Shown: positions 41,389-50,542 of the stretch, piece by piece
Position numbering within the stretch: the first letter of the stretch is position 1
Layout of the letters: each line of letters begins with the position of its first letter
Assembly (NCBI GenBank): GCA_934096815.1
Contig: CAKOMY010000002.1
Span: 1-64,000 of the forward strand
Length of the DNA stretch: 64,000 nucleotides
Direction of reading: 5' to 3'
From: an uncultured Bacilli bacterium
GTDB taxonomy: Bacteria; Bacillota_I; Bacilli_A; RF39; UBA660
Notes under the pieces: generated by a model
What the model saw: the letters and a program-made list of their open reading frames with translations, nothing else
Databases searched by the model: none
What the model was told of the DNA's origin: nothing
Made by a program: the position numbers and the translations under genes

Positions 41389-42795
41389 GTGGGAAAAGTA
41401 AAATTATTAATATTTAGCATCATAGCATGTTTATTTATTAATGTAAGTGCTCTTACATATACTGAAGAAGAAGTAGTAGATAGAATTAATTCATCTAAAG
41501 TAAGTGTAAATGAGTTATTAGGGGATTTAATAAATTGGTCTGATACAAATAAAAATGCGACTAAAAAATTAGTTAACAAAGATTTTGTTAAAAGCATTAA
41601 TTCTTTAGACTTTGAAACTAACTTAAATAAGACAATAAGTAAATTAAGAAATAGTGGAGAGATTAAGGCTGCTAATGACTTAGAAGCATTAAAATCAAAA
41701 CTTTTAAATAATTATAATAGTTATAAAGAAACACTTAAAATAACTAAAACTTATTTAGAAGAAAGAAAAGATTATGGAGTTAATGGTAATTTAGATGTAT
41801 TTATAGCAATTAGAGAACTTGCTAAATATAATAAGTCTAGTATATCTTCTTTAGGAAAAATATATTATAGTGATGCATTTGATTATATATATGATAATAT
41901 TGATAAATATACTATTGATGAGGTAATTAGTGAATTTGATTATATTTATGAATTAGATATTGTTAATAAACTATTTAATAAGTCTGATGAGTTTATGGCA
42001 ATTTATAATGATTATCATTTAGAAGACTATGATGATTTATTTAAGGATTACTTTGGAAGTTATTATAGTACTTTAAAGAAAGATTATTATAAATTATATG
42101 ATAAATTAGAAAGTAAATATCAGGCTATTTTAGAAAAGAAAGTTAAAGAAATAGTTGATAATACTGATTTGAGTAGTGATGCAAGTATTACAAATAGAAA
42201 TAACAAATTATATGAATTAATAGATGAAATAGATTTAACAAGTAATAAGTTAAATACTAGATTTAATAATATTGATTCTAAAATTAAAATAGCAAGTATT
42301 AAAAAATATACTAAAGAATATCAAACTGAAGCATTAAATAGATTTGAAGAAGCAAGTAATTATGTAAGAAAATATATTATTGATAATCTTAAATTAGATG
42401 TTAAAAATGATTCTGATAGAAAAGATTTTCAAATAAATATGGCAAAAGAAATGATTATTTATAGTGGTACAAATTTAGACATTTCAGTTATTGATAAACT
42501 TGTAAGTAATTATGGATTTTTAAGAACTGTAAACTTATTTGGAAATAATGTTGGTACAGGAAGTAGAATTCAAATTATTAATAATGAATTAATTGTAAAA
42601 GATTTCTTATTCATAGTTAAAGGTGATGTTAGTGCATCAGGAAGAATAGATATTTCTGATGTAGTTAAAATGGCTAATAAGATGTTTGATAAAGTTAATT
42701 TAAGTGAATTTGAAATGATGGCTGCTGATATGAATGATGATAATAAAATTGATATTACTGACATAGTATTACTTTGTAACAAGATATTTAATTAG
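41389..42795 (+). CDS. Secreted coiled-coil protein with C-terminal dockerin
   Basis: A 468-residue protein with signal peptide (residues ~1-22, ending VSALT). About 350 residues are charged and helical. The last ~57 residues match a type I dockerin: GDVSASGRIDISDVVKMANKMF and MAADMNDDNKIDITDIVLLCNKIF are two EF-hand-like calcium-binding loops with F-helices. Dockerins bind cohesins, and the next gene encodes one. GTG 41389 is chosen (AAGGATG upstream, clean signal peptide); GTG 41380 is the alternative. No enzymatic domain is seen, so it may be a structural or adhesive scaffold component. Confidence 0.75.
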   Translation: MGKVKLLIFSIIACLFINVSALTYTEEEVVDRINSSKVSVNELLGDLINWSDTNKNATKKLVNKDFVKSINSLDFETNLNKTISKLRNSGEIKAANDLEALKSKLLNNYNSYKETLKITKTYLEERKDYGVNGNLDVFIAIRELAKYNKSSISSLGKIYYSDAFDYIYDNIDKYTIDEVISEFDYIYELDIVNKLFNKSDEFMAIYNDYHLEDYDDLFKDYFGSYYSTLKKDYYKLYDKLESKYQAILEKKVKEIVDNTDLSSDASITNRNNKLYELIDEIDLTSNKLNTRFNNIDSKIKIASIKKYTKEYQTEALNRFEEASNYVRKYIIDNLKLDVKNDSDRKDFQINMAKEMIIYSGTNLDISVIDKLVSNYGFLRTVNLFGNNVGTGSRIQIINNELIVKDFLFIVKGDVSASGRIDISDVVKMANKMFDKVNLSEFEMMAADMNDDNKIDITDIVLLCNKIFN

Positions 42796-42803
42796 GAGGA
42801 TAT

Positions 42804-43637
42804 ATGAAAAAGATTAAAAATTTATTAATACTTGTACTTGCTATTATTTTTACAGGAAATGTTTATGCTGCAACAGCTACAACAAGTATTACAGGAACTA
42901 ATACAGTTAAAGTAGGAAATACAACTAAAATTTATATTAAATTAAATGCAAGTGATTTAATTGAAGGTGTAGATGTAACTTATGCTGCATCAGGAAATAT
43001 TCAGGTTACTAATGCTGTTATTGGTAGTGGCCTAACTCAAATGGGAAAAAATGGAAATAGATACATTCTATATGCTCAATCACCAATTAAAAGTGGATCA
43101 ACAGTTTTAACACTTACAGTAAAGGGTACAAAAGAAGGATCTGGAACAATAACAGTATCAAAAATGGAAGCAACAGTAAGTGGTGGAACAGTAAATGGTG
43201 GAACAAAGTCTTATAATATTAAAGTAAATCCTGCTAAAACTGCTTCAGAAATAAAAGCTGAAGAAGAAGCTGCTAAAAATAAAGAAGAAGAAAGAAAAGC
43301 AAAGGAAGAAGCTAATAAAAAAGCTTTGGAAGAAGCAAAAAAATTAGTAGAAGCTGCTGAAAAATCACTTAATAGTGAAGATTATGATGCTGCTTTAAAA
43401 GCAGTAAATGCATTAACTGATTCAGATGATAAAACAAAATTAGTTGAAAGATTAGATAAAGTAAAATTTGATATTGAAGTAAATAAAGCTGCGTTAAATA
43501 AATGTTCAAATAAAGAACCAAATCAAACTGTATGTAACAATGTTGATTGTAAGAAATGGATACTTCTTTCAGTAATCTTATTTGTTGGATTATTAACTGA
43601 AACAGCATATATTATTATTCGTAAAAATAATAAATAA
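42804..43637 (+). CDS. Membrane-anchored cohesin-domain protein
   Basis: A 277-residue protein with signal peptide (residues 1-23). Residues ~25-145 form a cohesin-like beta-sandwich: VKVGNTTKIYIKLNASD, IEGVDVTYAASGNIQV, NRYILYAQSPIKSGSTVLTLTVKG, GSGTITVSKMEATVSGG. An alanine/glutamate-rich coiled coil follows (~150-225), then a four-Cys stretch and a C-terminal membrane span (ILLSVILFVGLLTETAYIII) ending in RKNNK. This would display the cohesin outside the cell on a stalk. An AGGAGG ribosome site lies 9 bases after the dockerin gene. Confidence 0.78.
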   Translation: MKKIKNLLILVLAIIFTGNVYAATATTSITGTNTVKVGNTTKIYIKLNASDLIEGVDVTYAASGNIQVTNAVIGSGLTQMGKNGNRYILYAQSPIKSGSTVLTLTVKGTKEGSGTITVSKMEATVSGGTVNGGTKSYNIKVNPAKTASEIKAEEEAAKNKEEERKAKEEANKKALEEAKKLVEAAEKSLNSEDYDAALKAVNALTDSDDKTKLVERLDKVKFDIEVNKAALNKCSNKEPNQTVCNNVDCKKWILLSVILFVGLLTETAYIIIRKNNK

Positions 43638-43662
43638 AGGTTATAAATAAATGGTATTAATT

Positions 43663-43697
43663 AGGGAAATAATGATTGGTTATTTCTCTTTTTTTAT
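43663..43697 (+). terminator. Terminator after the cohesin gene
   Basis: AGGGAAATAA (43663-43672) pairs with TTATTTCTCT (43680-43689) over 10 bp with one G-U, followed by T7. Confidence 0.85.
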
Positions 43698-43707
43698 GTT
43701 TAAAAAA

Positions 43708-43831
43708 TAAAAGTGGGTGCAAAAAGGTGCAAGTACAACCAAAAAGTGGGTGCAAAAAGGTGCAAGTACAACCAAAAAGTGGGTGCAAAAAGGTGCAAGT
43801 ACAACCAAAAAGTGGGTGCAAAAAGGTGTAA
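43708..43831 (+). repeat. Four tandem copies of a 33-bp unit
   Basis: The unit reads AAAAAGTGGGTGCAAAAAGG then TGCAAGTACAACC. Copies are 43708-43740, 43741-43773, 43774-43806 and a partial 43807-43831. Full copies are essentially identical, so the array is recent or homogenised. Each unit carries GGTGCAA-like half repeats (GTGGGTGC, AGGTGC). There are no spacers, so it is not a CRISPR array. Confidence 0.95.
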
Positions 43832-43948
43832 ATCATACATATACAATATATTAATCAATTAATCTTATTATTAGTATTCCATATTTCGACAAATAATATC
43901 AAAAAAATTAAATATAATAATAACGGATATTAAAGGAGAAATAAGTTT

Positions 43949-44047
43949 ATGAATATGTTTACAATCTTTTTTATAGGATTATTTATAGGTGGATTATTAG
44001 GTATAACCTTAATGTGTATGTTACAAATTAATAAAGATAAGTATTAG
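43949..44047 (+). CDS. 32-residue membrane microprotein (DUF3789-like)
   Basis: The peptide starts MNMFTIFFIGLFIGGLLG, continues ITLMCMLQINKDKY, and has a strong AAAGGAG site 9 bases upstream and a terminator directly downstream. One glycine-rich span followed by MCMLQIN resembles, from memory, the DUF3789 microproteins of Firmicutes. Function is unknown. Confidence 0.7.
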   Translation: MNMFTIFFIGLFIGGLLGITLMCMLQINKDKY

Positions 44048-44050
44048 AGA

Positions 44051-44077
44051 AAAGGTCAATAATTGATCTTTTTTTAG
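44051..44077 (+). terminator. Terminator after the microprotein
   Basis: AAAGGTCAAT pairs with ATTGATCTTT, followed by T. Confidence 0.7.
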
Positions 44078-44161
44078 TTTATCTAAATTTTTATTCATAT
44101 TACAAGATCTTAAGTACTATTATTTAAAAGAGTGTGATTTATTAATAATGTTAGGAGACTT

Positions 44162-44497
44162 ATGGAAAAACAAGATTTGAAAAAAATAAAAAGAAAAGAT
44201 CTTTTAGAATTATTACTGGCACAGACTAATAGAATTAGAGAATTAGAAGAAGAAAATATAAAACTTCAAAATGAATTAAATAATCGAAAAATTAAGATTG
44301 ATGAATCAGGAACACTTGCAGAAGCAGCTCTTAAGCTTAATAATCTTTTTGAAGATGCTGAGAAAGCTATCGATGATTATTTTTACAATCTTGAAGCTAG
44401 GCAGGGTAATAGTATATCCAAAAAAGATACTATAGTTACAATAAATAATATTAGAAAGCCACTTAATAATAAGAAAAGTAATTATGAAAAAAACTAA
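44162..44497 (+). CDS. Coiled-coil protein at head of pilus operon
   Basis: A 111-residue soluble protein with an N-terminal helix-rich region (KRKDLLELLLAQTNRIRELEEE) forming a coiled coil to about residue 45. A conserved-looking ESGTLAEAALKLNNLFEDAEKAIDDYF segment and a basic tail follow. The TTAGGAG ribosome site precedes ATG, and the end overlaps lepB by 14 bases. Similar small coiled-coil proteins often sit beside signal peptidase/pilin loci in Firmicutes (from memory). The role is unknown. Confidence 0.65.
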   Translation: MEKQDLKKIKRKDLLELLLAQTNRIRELEEENIKLQNELNNRKIKIDESGTLAEAALKLNNLFEDAEKAIDDYFYNLEARQGNSISKKDTIVTINNIRKPLNNKKSNYEKN

Positions 44498-45074
44498 AGA
44501 AAAACTAAATTATAAAGATTTAATTGTTTCAGATATTGAAGATGAAATTGCTAGAGAAAAATATAAAAAAAGTTTTACTAAAATACTTACAAATACCTTA
44601 TTTATATTATTAATTATTTTAGCAGTTGGTTCAATTATAACAACTATCTTTATGCCAGTTATAGAAGTTACATCATCTAGTATGAAACCAATAATTAATG
44701 ATGGTAATTTAATTTTAAATTTTAAAACTAATAATTATAGAACTGGAGATATAGTTTCATTTTATCATGGTAATAAGATACTTATTAAAAGAGTTATTGG
44801 AACTAGTGGAGATTTTATAAATATAGATATAGATGGGAATGTGTATGTAAATGGAAATAAAATAAATATTCCTAATGTTACAAACTTAAAAAAGGGGAAT
44901 GGAGATGTAACTTTTCCTTTACAAGTACCAGAAAATTCTTTATTCGTATTAAGTGATGAAAGAGATAATATGTTTGATTCAAGGACTAGTGAAATAGGTT
45001 TTGTAAGTAAAAATGACACAATAGGTAAGGTTATTTTAAAAATTTATCCATTAAATGAGATAAGAATCATATAA
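44484..45074 (+). CDS. Signal peptidase I of the pilus operon
   Basis: A 196-residue membrane protein. One span near residues 37-60 precedes the catalytic Ser in SSSMKP (residue ~71), and the catalytic Lys is in ILIKRVIG (residue ~98). Ser/Lys dyad chemistry assigns it to the bacterial LepB type rather than the SipW type, which has His instead of Lys. Box E appears as LSDERDNMFDSR. Its position before three pilin genes suggests it processes pilin subunits; pilus loci of Actinobacteria and streptococci often include such dedicated peptidases. Confidence 0.88.
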   Translation: MKKTKEKLNYKDLIVSDIEDEIAREKYKKSFTKILTNTLFILLIILAVGSIITTIFMPVIEVTSSSMKPIINDGNLILNFKTNNYRTGDIVSFYHGNKILIKRVIGTSGDFINIDIDGNVYVNGNKINIPNVTNLKKGNGDVTFPLQVPENSLFVLSDERDNMFDSRTSEIGFVSKNDTIGKVILKIYPLNEIRII

Positions 45075-45093
45075 TAACTTAGCGGGAGGTTTT

Positions 45094-47361
45094 ATGAGAA
45101 AACTTAAACAATTTATCTTATTGTTCTTTATATTCATTTTCGTACTAAATCCTTTTTTAAATGTTTTTGCAAGTAATAATGAACAACAAATTAAATATAT
45201 TGGTACAACTACAACTGGTGAAAAGGCTACAATTAGTAAAATTATTACTCCTTCAGAATTAGAAAATTATTTTGATATAACTTTAAAAGTTAAAACAGAA
45301 GAAGAACTTAGAAAGCAAGATATGTCAATTGTAATAGTTATGGATATATCTAATACTATGAATGATTATTTAGATATAAATAAAACGGATACTAAATATG
45401 ATGCTGCAATTAAAGCGATGGAAAGTTTTATTAAAAAGTTTGCGAGTGTTTCTTTAAATGTTCCAAACTCTGTAACTCGTAAAATTGGATTTGTTGCTTT
45501 TAATACTGATGCTCATTTAATATTTTCCTTAAGTGATTGTAAAACGCAAGAAGAAGCAGATGCTTTAATAGATAAAATGAAAACAAGTACTAAAAAAATT
45601 ATTAAAGCTGATGGCTATAAAGATTCTCACTTACGATTTACTAATATTGAAGCTGGATTAAAAGCATCTAGTGATATGCTTACTTATGTTACTTCTAATA
45701 AACATGTTATTTTCTTATCGGATGGTTTTCCAACAACTTATATTTCATCTGGTTACAAAGGATATGATCCATATACAATTTATAAAGCAAACAGTAATGA
45801 TTCTAAAGAAGGATATTTCTTTGATGGTAAAAAAACTACAACTTCAAATAATCAAAAAGTATGCTTATATGGAACTAGTTATAGTGATAGAGGAGCAATA
45901 AAAGCAAGGAATATGGCTATACAAATGAAAAAAAATAATATAACTATCCATTCAGTAGGTGTTGGAATAATCAAAAAAGAAGATGGAGGAACTTTAAAAA
46001 CTATTGCAGAATATCGTAGTCAAAGTAATAAAAGTAATTTTTCGGTTATCGATGTTGATAAAAATGCAACCAAGTATGAAATTGGTGGTGAAAATGATTT
46101 AGAAGGATATAAAAATTGGTTAAAAAATAAAATTGGTTCAAACATATATTATGATGCAACAGATACAGCGGGAATGAATGAAGCGTTTAATGGAATATTT
46201 GAAAATGTAAAGCTTTTATCTGAAGCAGGTGAAGTAATAGATCCAATGGGTGATGATATTGAGTTTGTTAAGTTTTATAATAATCAAGATAATAAAGTTA
46301 CATATGATAATGAGACAATTAAATGGAATTTAAAAGATTCTAAGTTTGTAACAAGTGTTAAAGATAATATTACTTATTATGAATATGAACTTAAATATCA
46401 AATAAGATTAGAAAATGAAAATCCTGATTTTAATTATAATAATGCTATCTCTACTAATAAGAAAACAACCTTAAGTTATGTTATTAAAAATGGTGATGAT
46501 ACTATTATTAAAACATTAGATTTTAAAATTCCTACCATAGAAGGATATTATGCTTCATTAGAGTTTGATAAAAAATCAGATTATAAAAATGAAATACTTG
46601 AAGGAGCAGTTTTTGAACTTATTCATGATGATAATTGTTCTTGTATGAGTGAGTCTAAACATATTGATAAAAATTATAAATTAACGGCAAGTTCAAATTC
46701 TAATGGTAAGGTTGTATTTAATAAAGTTCCTTCAGGACATAGTTATAAATTACATGAAATAGAGACTGATGAATATCATAGTTTAGATGATAATTATTAT
46801 AATATAAAGATTGATTTTGGGTTACTTACACATAACATAGCTAATAATACAATTATAAATAATATAATTAAGAAGGATTTAATTATAAGTAAAGTTGTTA
46901 AAAATATAACAACTAATAAATCATTTGATTTTGAAATAAATGCAAATTATAAAAATAAACAATTAAATGGTACATATCAAGTTATTAGAAACACAAGTGG
47001 TAAAGAAACTAATGAATCAATAACATTTATAGATGGCAAAACTAAGTTTAAATTAAAAAATAATGAATCAATAACAATTAAGGATTTACCTTTTAAAATA
47101 GATTTTAATATTAAGGAATTAAATTATGATGGTTTTAGTGTTAAGTATCAAATTAATGATGGAGATATAAAGAAATTTAATGATAATAAAATAAAAAGTA
47201 GTTTAGAAGATGATATGAAAATAAAATTTATTAATTATTCAGGATATATGATGCCTGAAACTGGTAGTAATAAAATGTTAATTTTAGCAATAATAGGTAC
47301 ATTTTTAGTTTTAATACCTATTTTGTATATATCAGTTAATACTTTTAAAAAGTTTAACTAA
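45094..47361 (+). CDS. VWA-domain pilus tip adhesin
   Basis: A 755-residue surface protein with signal peptide (residues 1-26). A von Willebrand A domain (~75-370) carries the metal-ion site VIVMDISNTM (Asp84) and the later IFLSDGFPTTY. SpaA/Cna-B-like beta domains follow (around YYASLEFDKKSDY and LEGAVFELIHDD, ~505-590, then another). The sorting signal is MPETGS at residue 720, with a hydrophobic span and KKFN tail. Sortase would join it at the pilus tip. GGGAGG is the ribosome site. MPETG differs from canonical LPXTG in its first residue. Confidence 0.85.
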   Translation: MRKLKQFILLFFIFIFVLNPFLNVFASNNEQQIKYIGTTTTGEKATISKIITPSELENYFDITLKVKTEEELRKQDMSIVIVMDISNTMNDYLDINKTDTKYDAAIKAMESFIKKFASVSLNVPNSVTRKIGFVAFNTDAHLIFSLSDCKTQEEADALIDKMKTSTKKIIKADGYKDSHLRFTNIEAGLKASSDMLTYVTSNKHVIFLSDGFPTTYISSGYKGYDPYTIYKANSNDSKEGYFFDGKKTTTSNNQKVCLYGTSYSDRGAIKARNMAIQMKKNNITIHSVGVGIIKKEDGGTLKTIAEYRSQSNKSNFSVIDVDKNATKYEIGGENDLEGYKNWLKNKIGSNIYYDATDTAGMNEAFNGIFENVKLLSEAGEVIDPMGDDIEFVKFYNNQDNKVTYDNETIKWNLKDSKFVTSVKDNITYYEYELKYQIRLENENPDFNYNNAISTNKKTTLSYVIKNGDDTIIKTLDFKIPTIEGYYASLEFDKKSDYKNEILEGAVFELIHDDNCSCMSESKHIDKNYKLTASSNSNGKVVFNKVPSGHSYKLHEIETDEYHSLDDNYYNIKIDFGLLTHNIANNTIINNIIKKDLIISKVVKNITTNKSFDFEINANYKNKQLNGTYQVIRNTSGKETNESITFIDGKTKFKLKNNESITIKDLPFKIDFNIKELNYDGFSVKYQINDGDIKKFNDNKIKSSLEDDMKIKFINYSGYMMPETGSNKMLILAIIGTFLVLIPILYISVNTFKKFN

Positions 47362-47376
47362 GAAAGGAAAAAGAGA

Positions 47377-48765
47377 ATGAAAAGTATAAAAAGACTTATT
47401 TGTATGTTATTTATGTTAGTGCTTTCTATTGTAAATGTTAGTGCAGCAGAAAAAGGTACAATAATAATTAACAAAGCAATTGTTAATGAAAGTTATAATA
47501 TCTATAAAGTATTAGATTTAGAAACTTATGATAAAGTTAATAATCATTACATTTATAGAGCAACAAACGAGTGGAAAGCATTTTTAGATGAAACAACTGA
47601 TTATTTAGAAGTAAAAAATGAAAATGGGGATAAATATTATATTTGGAAAGATGGGGTTGATAAGGCAAAAGCTAAAGAATTTGCTGAAGCAGCATATAAA
47701 TATGCAAAAGATAATAATATTACTCCAACTATGACTAAAAAGGCTATATCTACATCTGTTAAATTTGATAATTTGGAATTAGGATACTACTTAGTAGATT
47801 CATCAGTAGGAGCTTTACTTCATTTAACTACAACTAATCCTAGTGCAATAGTTAATGAAAAGAATACATTAAATCCTAATGTAGATAAAAATGTATTAGA
47901 AAATAGTACTGGAACTTATGGTAAAGAAAATGATGATATGATTGGAAGTACTATTAGTTATAAGACTACAATAACAACTGGTGCTGGATATGGAAATTAT
48001 GTATTATATGATGTAATGGATAAAGGTTTAACATTTAATGTTAATTCTGTAGTAGTTAAAATTGGTGATGAAGTTGTAGATAGTACTAACTATATAGTTA
48101 AAACAAATGTTACTGGTTATACATTTGTAGTAGAATTTAATAATGATTTTATTCTTAAACAACCTAAAAATATTAATATAGATGTTTATTATACTGCAAC
48201 ATTAAATAAAGATGCTATTGTTGCTGGTAGTGGTAATGTTAACGAAACATATTTAGAATATGGAGAAAAAACAGCAACTGATAAAAGTAAAACAACAACT
48301 TATACATATTTATTTAACCTAGTTAAAACTAATAAAGAAGGTGTTGAATTAAACGGTGCTGAATTTAAATTATTAGATAAAAATGATAATGAAATAAAAG
48401 TAGTTTTAAAAGATGAAGTAAGTAATACTTATAGAGTTGCTACTGGAAGTGAAGAGGGAGTAACAATTAAAGTAGGACACGCCATTATTGAAGGTTTAGA
48501 TAAAGATTCATATAAATTATTAGAAGTAGTTAGTCCAGAAGGATATAATAAATTAACAAGTCCAGTAGATATTCAAATTAATGGGAAAACAAATAGTTCA
48601 TCTTATGAAATAGCTGAAATTAAAGTAATTAACTATACAGGATCAGAACTACCAGAAACAGGTGGAATAGGTACTAAAATGTTTATTACAGGCGGTTTAT
48701 CATTAGTGCTTATTTGTGGATTAGTATTAGTTACAAAATTAAGATTATATAAAGAAAATTTATAA
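47377..48765 (+). CDS. Major (backbone) pilin
   Basis: A 462-residue protein with signal peptide (ending VSAAEKG). A pilin-motif lysine lies in LNPNVDKNVLE (Lys171), the E-box reads LLEVVSPEGY near residue 385, and LPETGG is at residue 425 with a membrane span and basic tail. Sortase C would link Thr of LPETG to that lysine of the next subunit, and the E-box Glu supports intramolecular isopeptide bonds. Domain layout is Spa/FimA-type. AGAAAGGAAA precedes ATG. It is followed by the class C sortase. Confidence 0.88.
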   Translation: MKSIKRLICMLFMLVLSIVNVSAAEKGTIIINKAIVNESYNIYKVLDLETYDKVNNHYIYRATNEWKAFLDETTDYLEVKNENGDKYYIWKDGVDKAKAKEFAEAAYKYAKDNNITPTMTKKAISTSVKFDNLELGYYLVDSSVGALLHLTTTNPSAIVNEKNTLNPNVDKNVLENSTGTYGKENDDMIGSTISYKTTITTGAGYGNYVLYDVMDKGLTFNVNSVVVKIGDEVVDSTNYIVKTNVTGYTFVVEFNNDFILKQPKNINIDVYYTATLNKDAIVAGSGNVNETYLEYGEKTATDKSKTTTYTYLFNLVKTNKEGVELNGAEFKLLDKNDNEIKVVLKDEVSNTYRVATGSEEGVTIKVGHAIIEGLDKDSYKLLEVVSPEGYNKLTSPVDIQINGKTNSSSYEIAEIKVINYTGSELPETGGIGTKMFITGGLSLVLICGLVLVTKLRLYKENL

Positions 48766-48803
48766 TAATTATTATAGTAAAGATTGAAGGAGGTTAAAGT
48801 AAT

Positions 48804-49652
48804 ATGAATAAAAGAAATACTATAATTATGATAATATTATTTTTCATAGGACTTTTAACCCTCTTTTATCCTACTTTAAGTAATTATTATAATGAAAAAA
48901 TAGGATCTAAAACTATTTATAATTATGAAAATATAATTGATAGTTATGATTTTAATAAATTTAAAGAAATAAAAGATAACGCTATTAAGTATAATAAATA
49001 TTTATCTAAATTAAGTGATCCTTTAATAGATTATAAGGAAATAAAGAATTATGAAAATATTCTTAATGTAAATGATGAAGGAATGATGGGGTATTTATCT
49101 ATCGATAAAATTAGAGTTGAAATACCTATTTATCATGGAACTAGTAATGATACATTAAACAGTTTTGTAGGACATGTTGAAGGAACTAGTCTTCCAATAG
49201 GTGGAAATAGTACTCATAGTGTTTTATCAGCTCATAGAGGACTTCCATCAGCTAAATTATTTTCTGATTTAGATAAGTTAGAGGTAGGAGATACATTTAA
49301 AATTATTGTACTTGATGAGGCTTTAACTTACAAAGTAGATAAAATATCAATAGTTAAACCTAATAATAGTAAAGAATTAATGAATGTTAAAGATAAAGAT
49401 TATGTAACTTTAATTACTTGTACTCCTTATGGAATTAATACGCATAGATTATTAGTAAGAGGAGTAAGAGTAGATAATAATATTAATAAAGTTTATATAA
49501 GTACAGAAGGATTTAAAATAAATAAGCTAATAGTAATACCTATTTTAACATTACCTATAATAATACTATTAATATTAATTATAGTAATTAAACCAGTTAA
49601 GAAACCTAATAATATGATATTTAAAAAGTATCTATATCCTAATGGAAAATAG
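48804..49652 (+). CDS. Class C (pilin-polymerising) sortase
   Basis: A 282-residue membrane protein with two spans (residues ~8-26 and 247-268). The catalytic His is in VLSAHRGLPSA, Cys in TLITCTPYG and Arg in HRLLVRG. A lid-like DP motif (LSDPLIDYKE) precedes the beta-barrel, and a C-terminal span is present; both are typical of class C. It should polymerise the backbone pilin and attach the tip and minor subunits. GAAGGAGG is the ribosome site. Confidence 0.9.
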   Translation: MNKRNTIIMIILFFIGLLTLFYPTLSNYYNEKIGSKTIYNYENIIDSYDFNKFKEIKDNAIKYNKYLSKLSDPLIDYKEIKNYENILNVNDEGMMGYLSIDKIRVEIPIYHGTSNDTLNSFVGHVEGTSLPIGGNSTHSVLSAHRGLPSAKLFSDLDKLEVGDTFKIIVLDEALTYKVDKISIVKPNNSKELMNVKDKDYVTLITCTPYGINTHRLLVRGVRVDNNINKVYISTEGFKINKLIVIPILTLPIIILLILIIVIKPVKKPNNMIFKKYLYPNGK

Positions 49653-49660
49653 GAGGTAAT

Positions 49661-50542
49661 ATGAAATATTTAAAATTTATATTGTTAATATTAATGATAT
49701 TTACAACTAATGTATTTGCTAATAATTATAGTGTGGACTTAAGTGTAAGTGGTAAAATTAATATTGAATTAACCGATAAAGAAAATAATGAATCTATCAA
49801 AGGAGTAGAATTAACTTTATATAAGATTGCAAATGTTTTAGAAGAAGATAATCATTTAATTTACAAATATGTTGATAATATTAATTGTGATATATCTTTA
49901 GATAATTTAGAATCTAAGGAACTTTCAGATAAAATTAATTTATGTGTAAATGATGATTTAATTCTTGATACTAAAGTAACTGATTTAGAGGGGAAAGTTA
50001 CATTTGATAATTTATCTTTAGGTTTATATTTAGTTAAGCAAACTAATAAAGTTAAAGGATATTCTAGTATTAATTCATATTTATTAACTATTCCTAAAGT
50101 AGAAGATAATAAATTTATTTATGAAATAAATAGTAAACCTAAAACTGATATTTTAAGATTAATGAATCTTACTGTTAAAAAAGTTTGGAATGAATCATTA
50201 AGTAACAAAAATGATTTAGAAAGTTTACCTAAGTATGTTGAAATTGGTTTATATAAAAATAATAAATTAATAGATAAGGTTAAATTAGGTAAAGATAATA
50301 ATTGGGAATATACTTGGTTAGATATAGAAAAAAGTGATGATTATAATGTATTAGAATTAAATGTTCCTAAAGGATATATTGCTACTTATGAAGAAATAGA
50401 TAATACTTTTATTATTACTAATACTAAGACTTTAGTACAAACTGGTAATAATTATTATTTAGTAGTAATTTTAGGTAGCTGTGGAATAATACTTATATTA
50501 TTAAGTATTATTTATAATAAATATAAGGAACATAATGAATAG
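49661..50542 (+). CDS. Minor/basal pilin with LVQTG sorting signal
   Basis: A 293-residue protein with signal peptide (residues 1-21). Two Cna-B/SpaA-like domains follow (KINIELTDKENNESIKGVELTLYKI, then MNLTVKKVWNESLSNKNDLE). The C-terminal signal LVQTG at residue 258 is followed by a hydrophobic span and YKEHNE. LVQTG is a variant of LPXTG lacking the proline. Basal pilins are often transferred to the wall by a housekeeping-type sortase, and the next gene encodes a second sortase. GGAGGT is the ribosome site. Confidence 0.78.
   Translation: MKYLKFILLILMIFTTNVFANNYSVDLSVSGKINIELTDKENNESIKGVELTLYKIANVLEEDNHLIYKYVDNINCDISLDNLESKELSDKINLCVNDDLILDTKVTDLEGKVTFDNLSLGLYLVKQTNKVKGYSSINSYLLTIPKVEDNKFIYEINSKPKTDILRLMNLTVKKVWNESLSNKNDLESLPKYVEIGLYKNNKLIDKVKLGKDNNWEYTWLDIEKSDDYNVLELNVPKGYIATYEEIDNTFIITNTKTLVQTGNNYYLVVILGSCGIILILLSIIYNKYKEHNE

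Noticed and set aside
43708..43831. Possible CRISPR array
   Set aside because: The 33-bp units abut directly with no unique spacers, and no cas genes are present.
44484..45074. SipW-type signal peptidase for the TasA-like surface proteins
   Set aside because: The enzyme has the Ser/Lys dyad of LepB-type peptidases, and its position ties it to the pilins.
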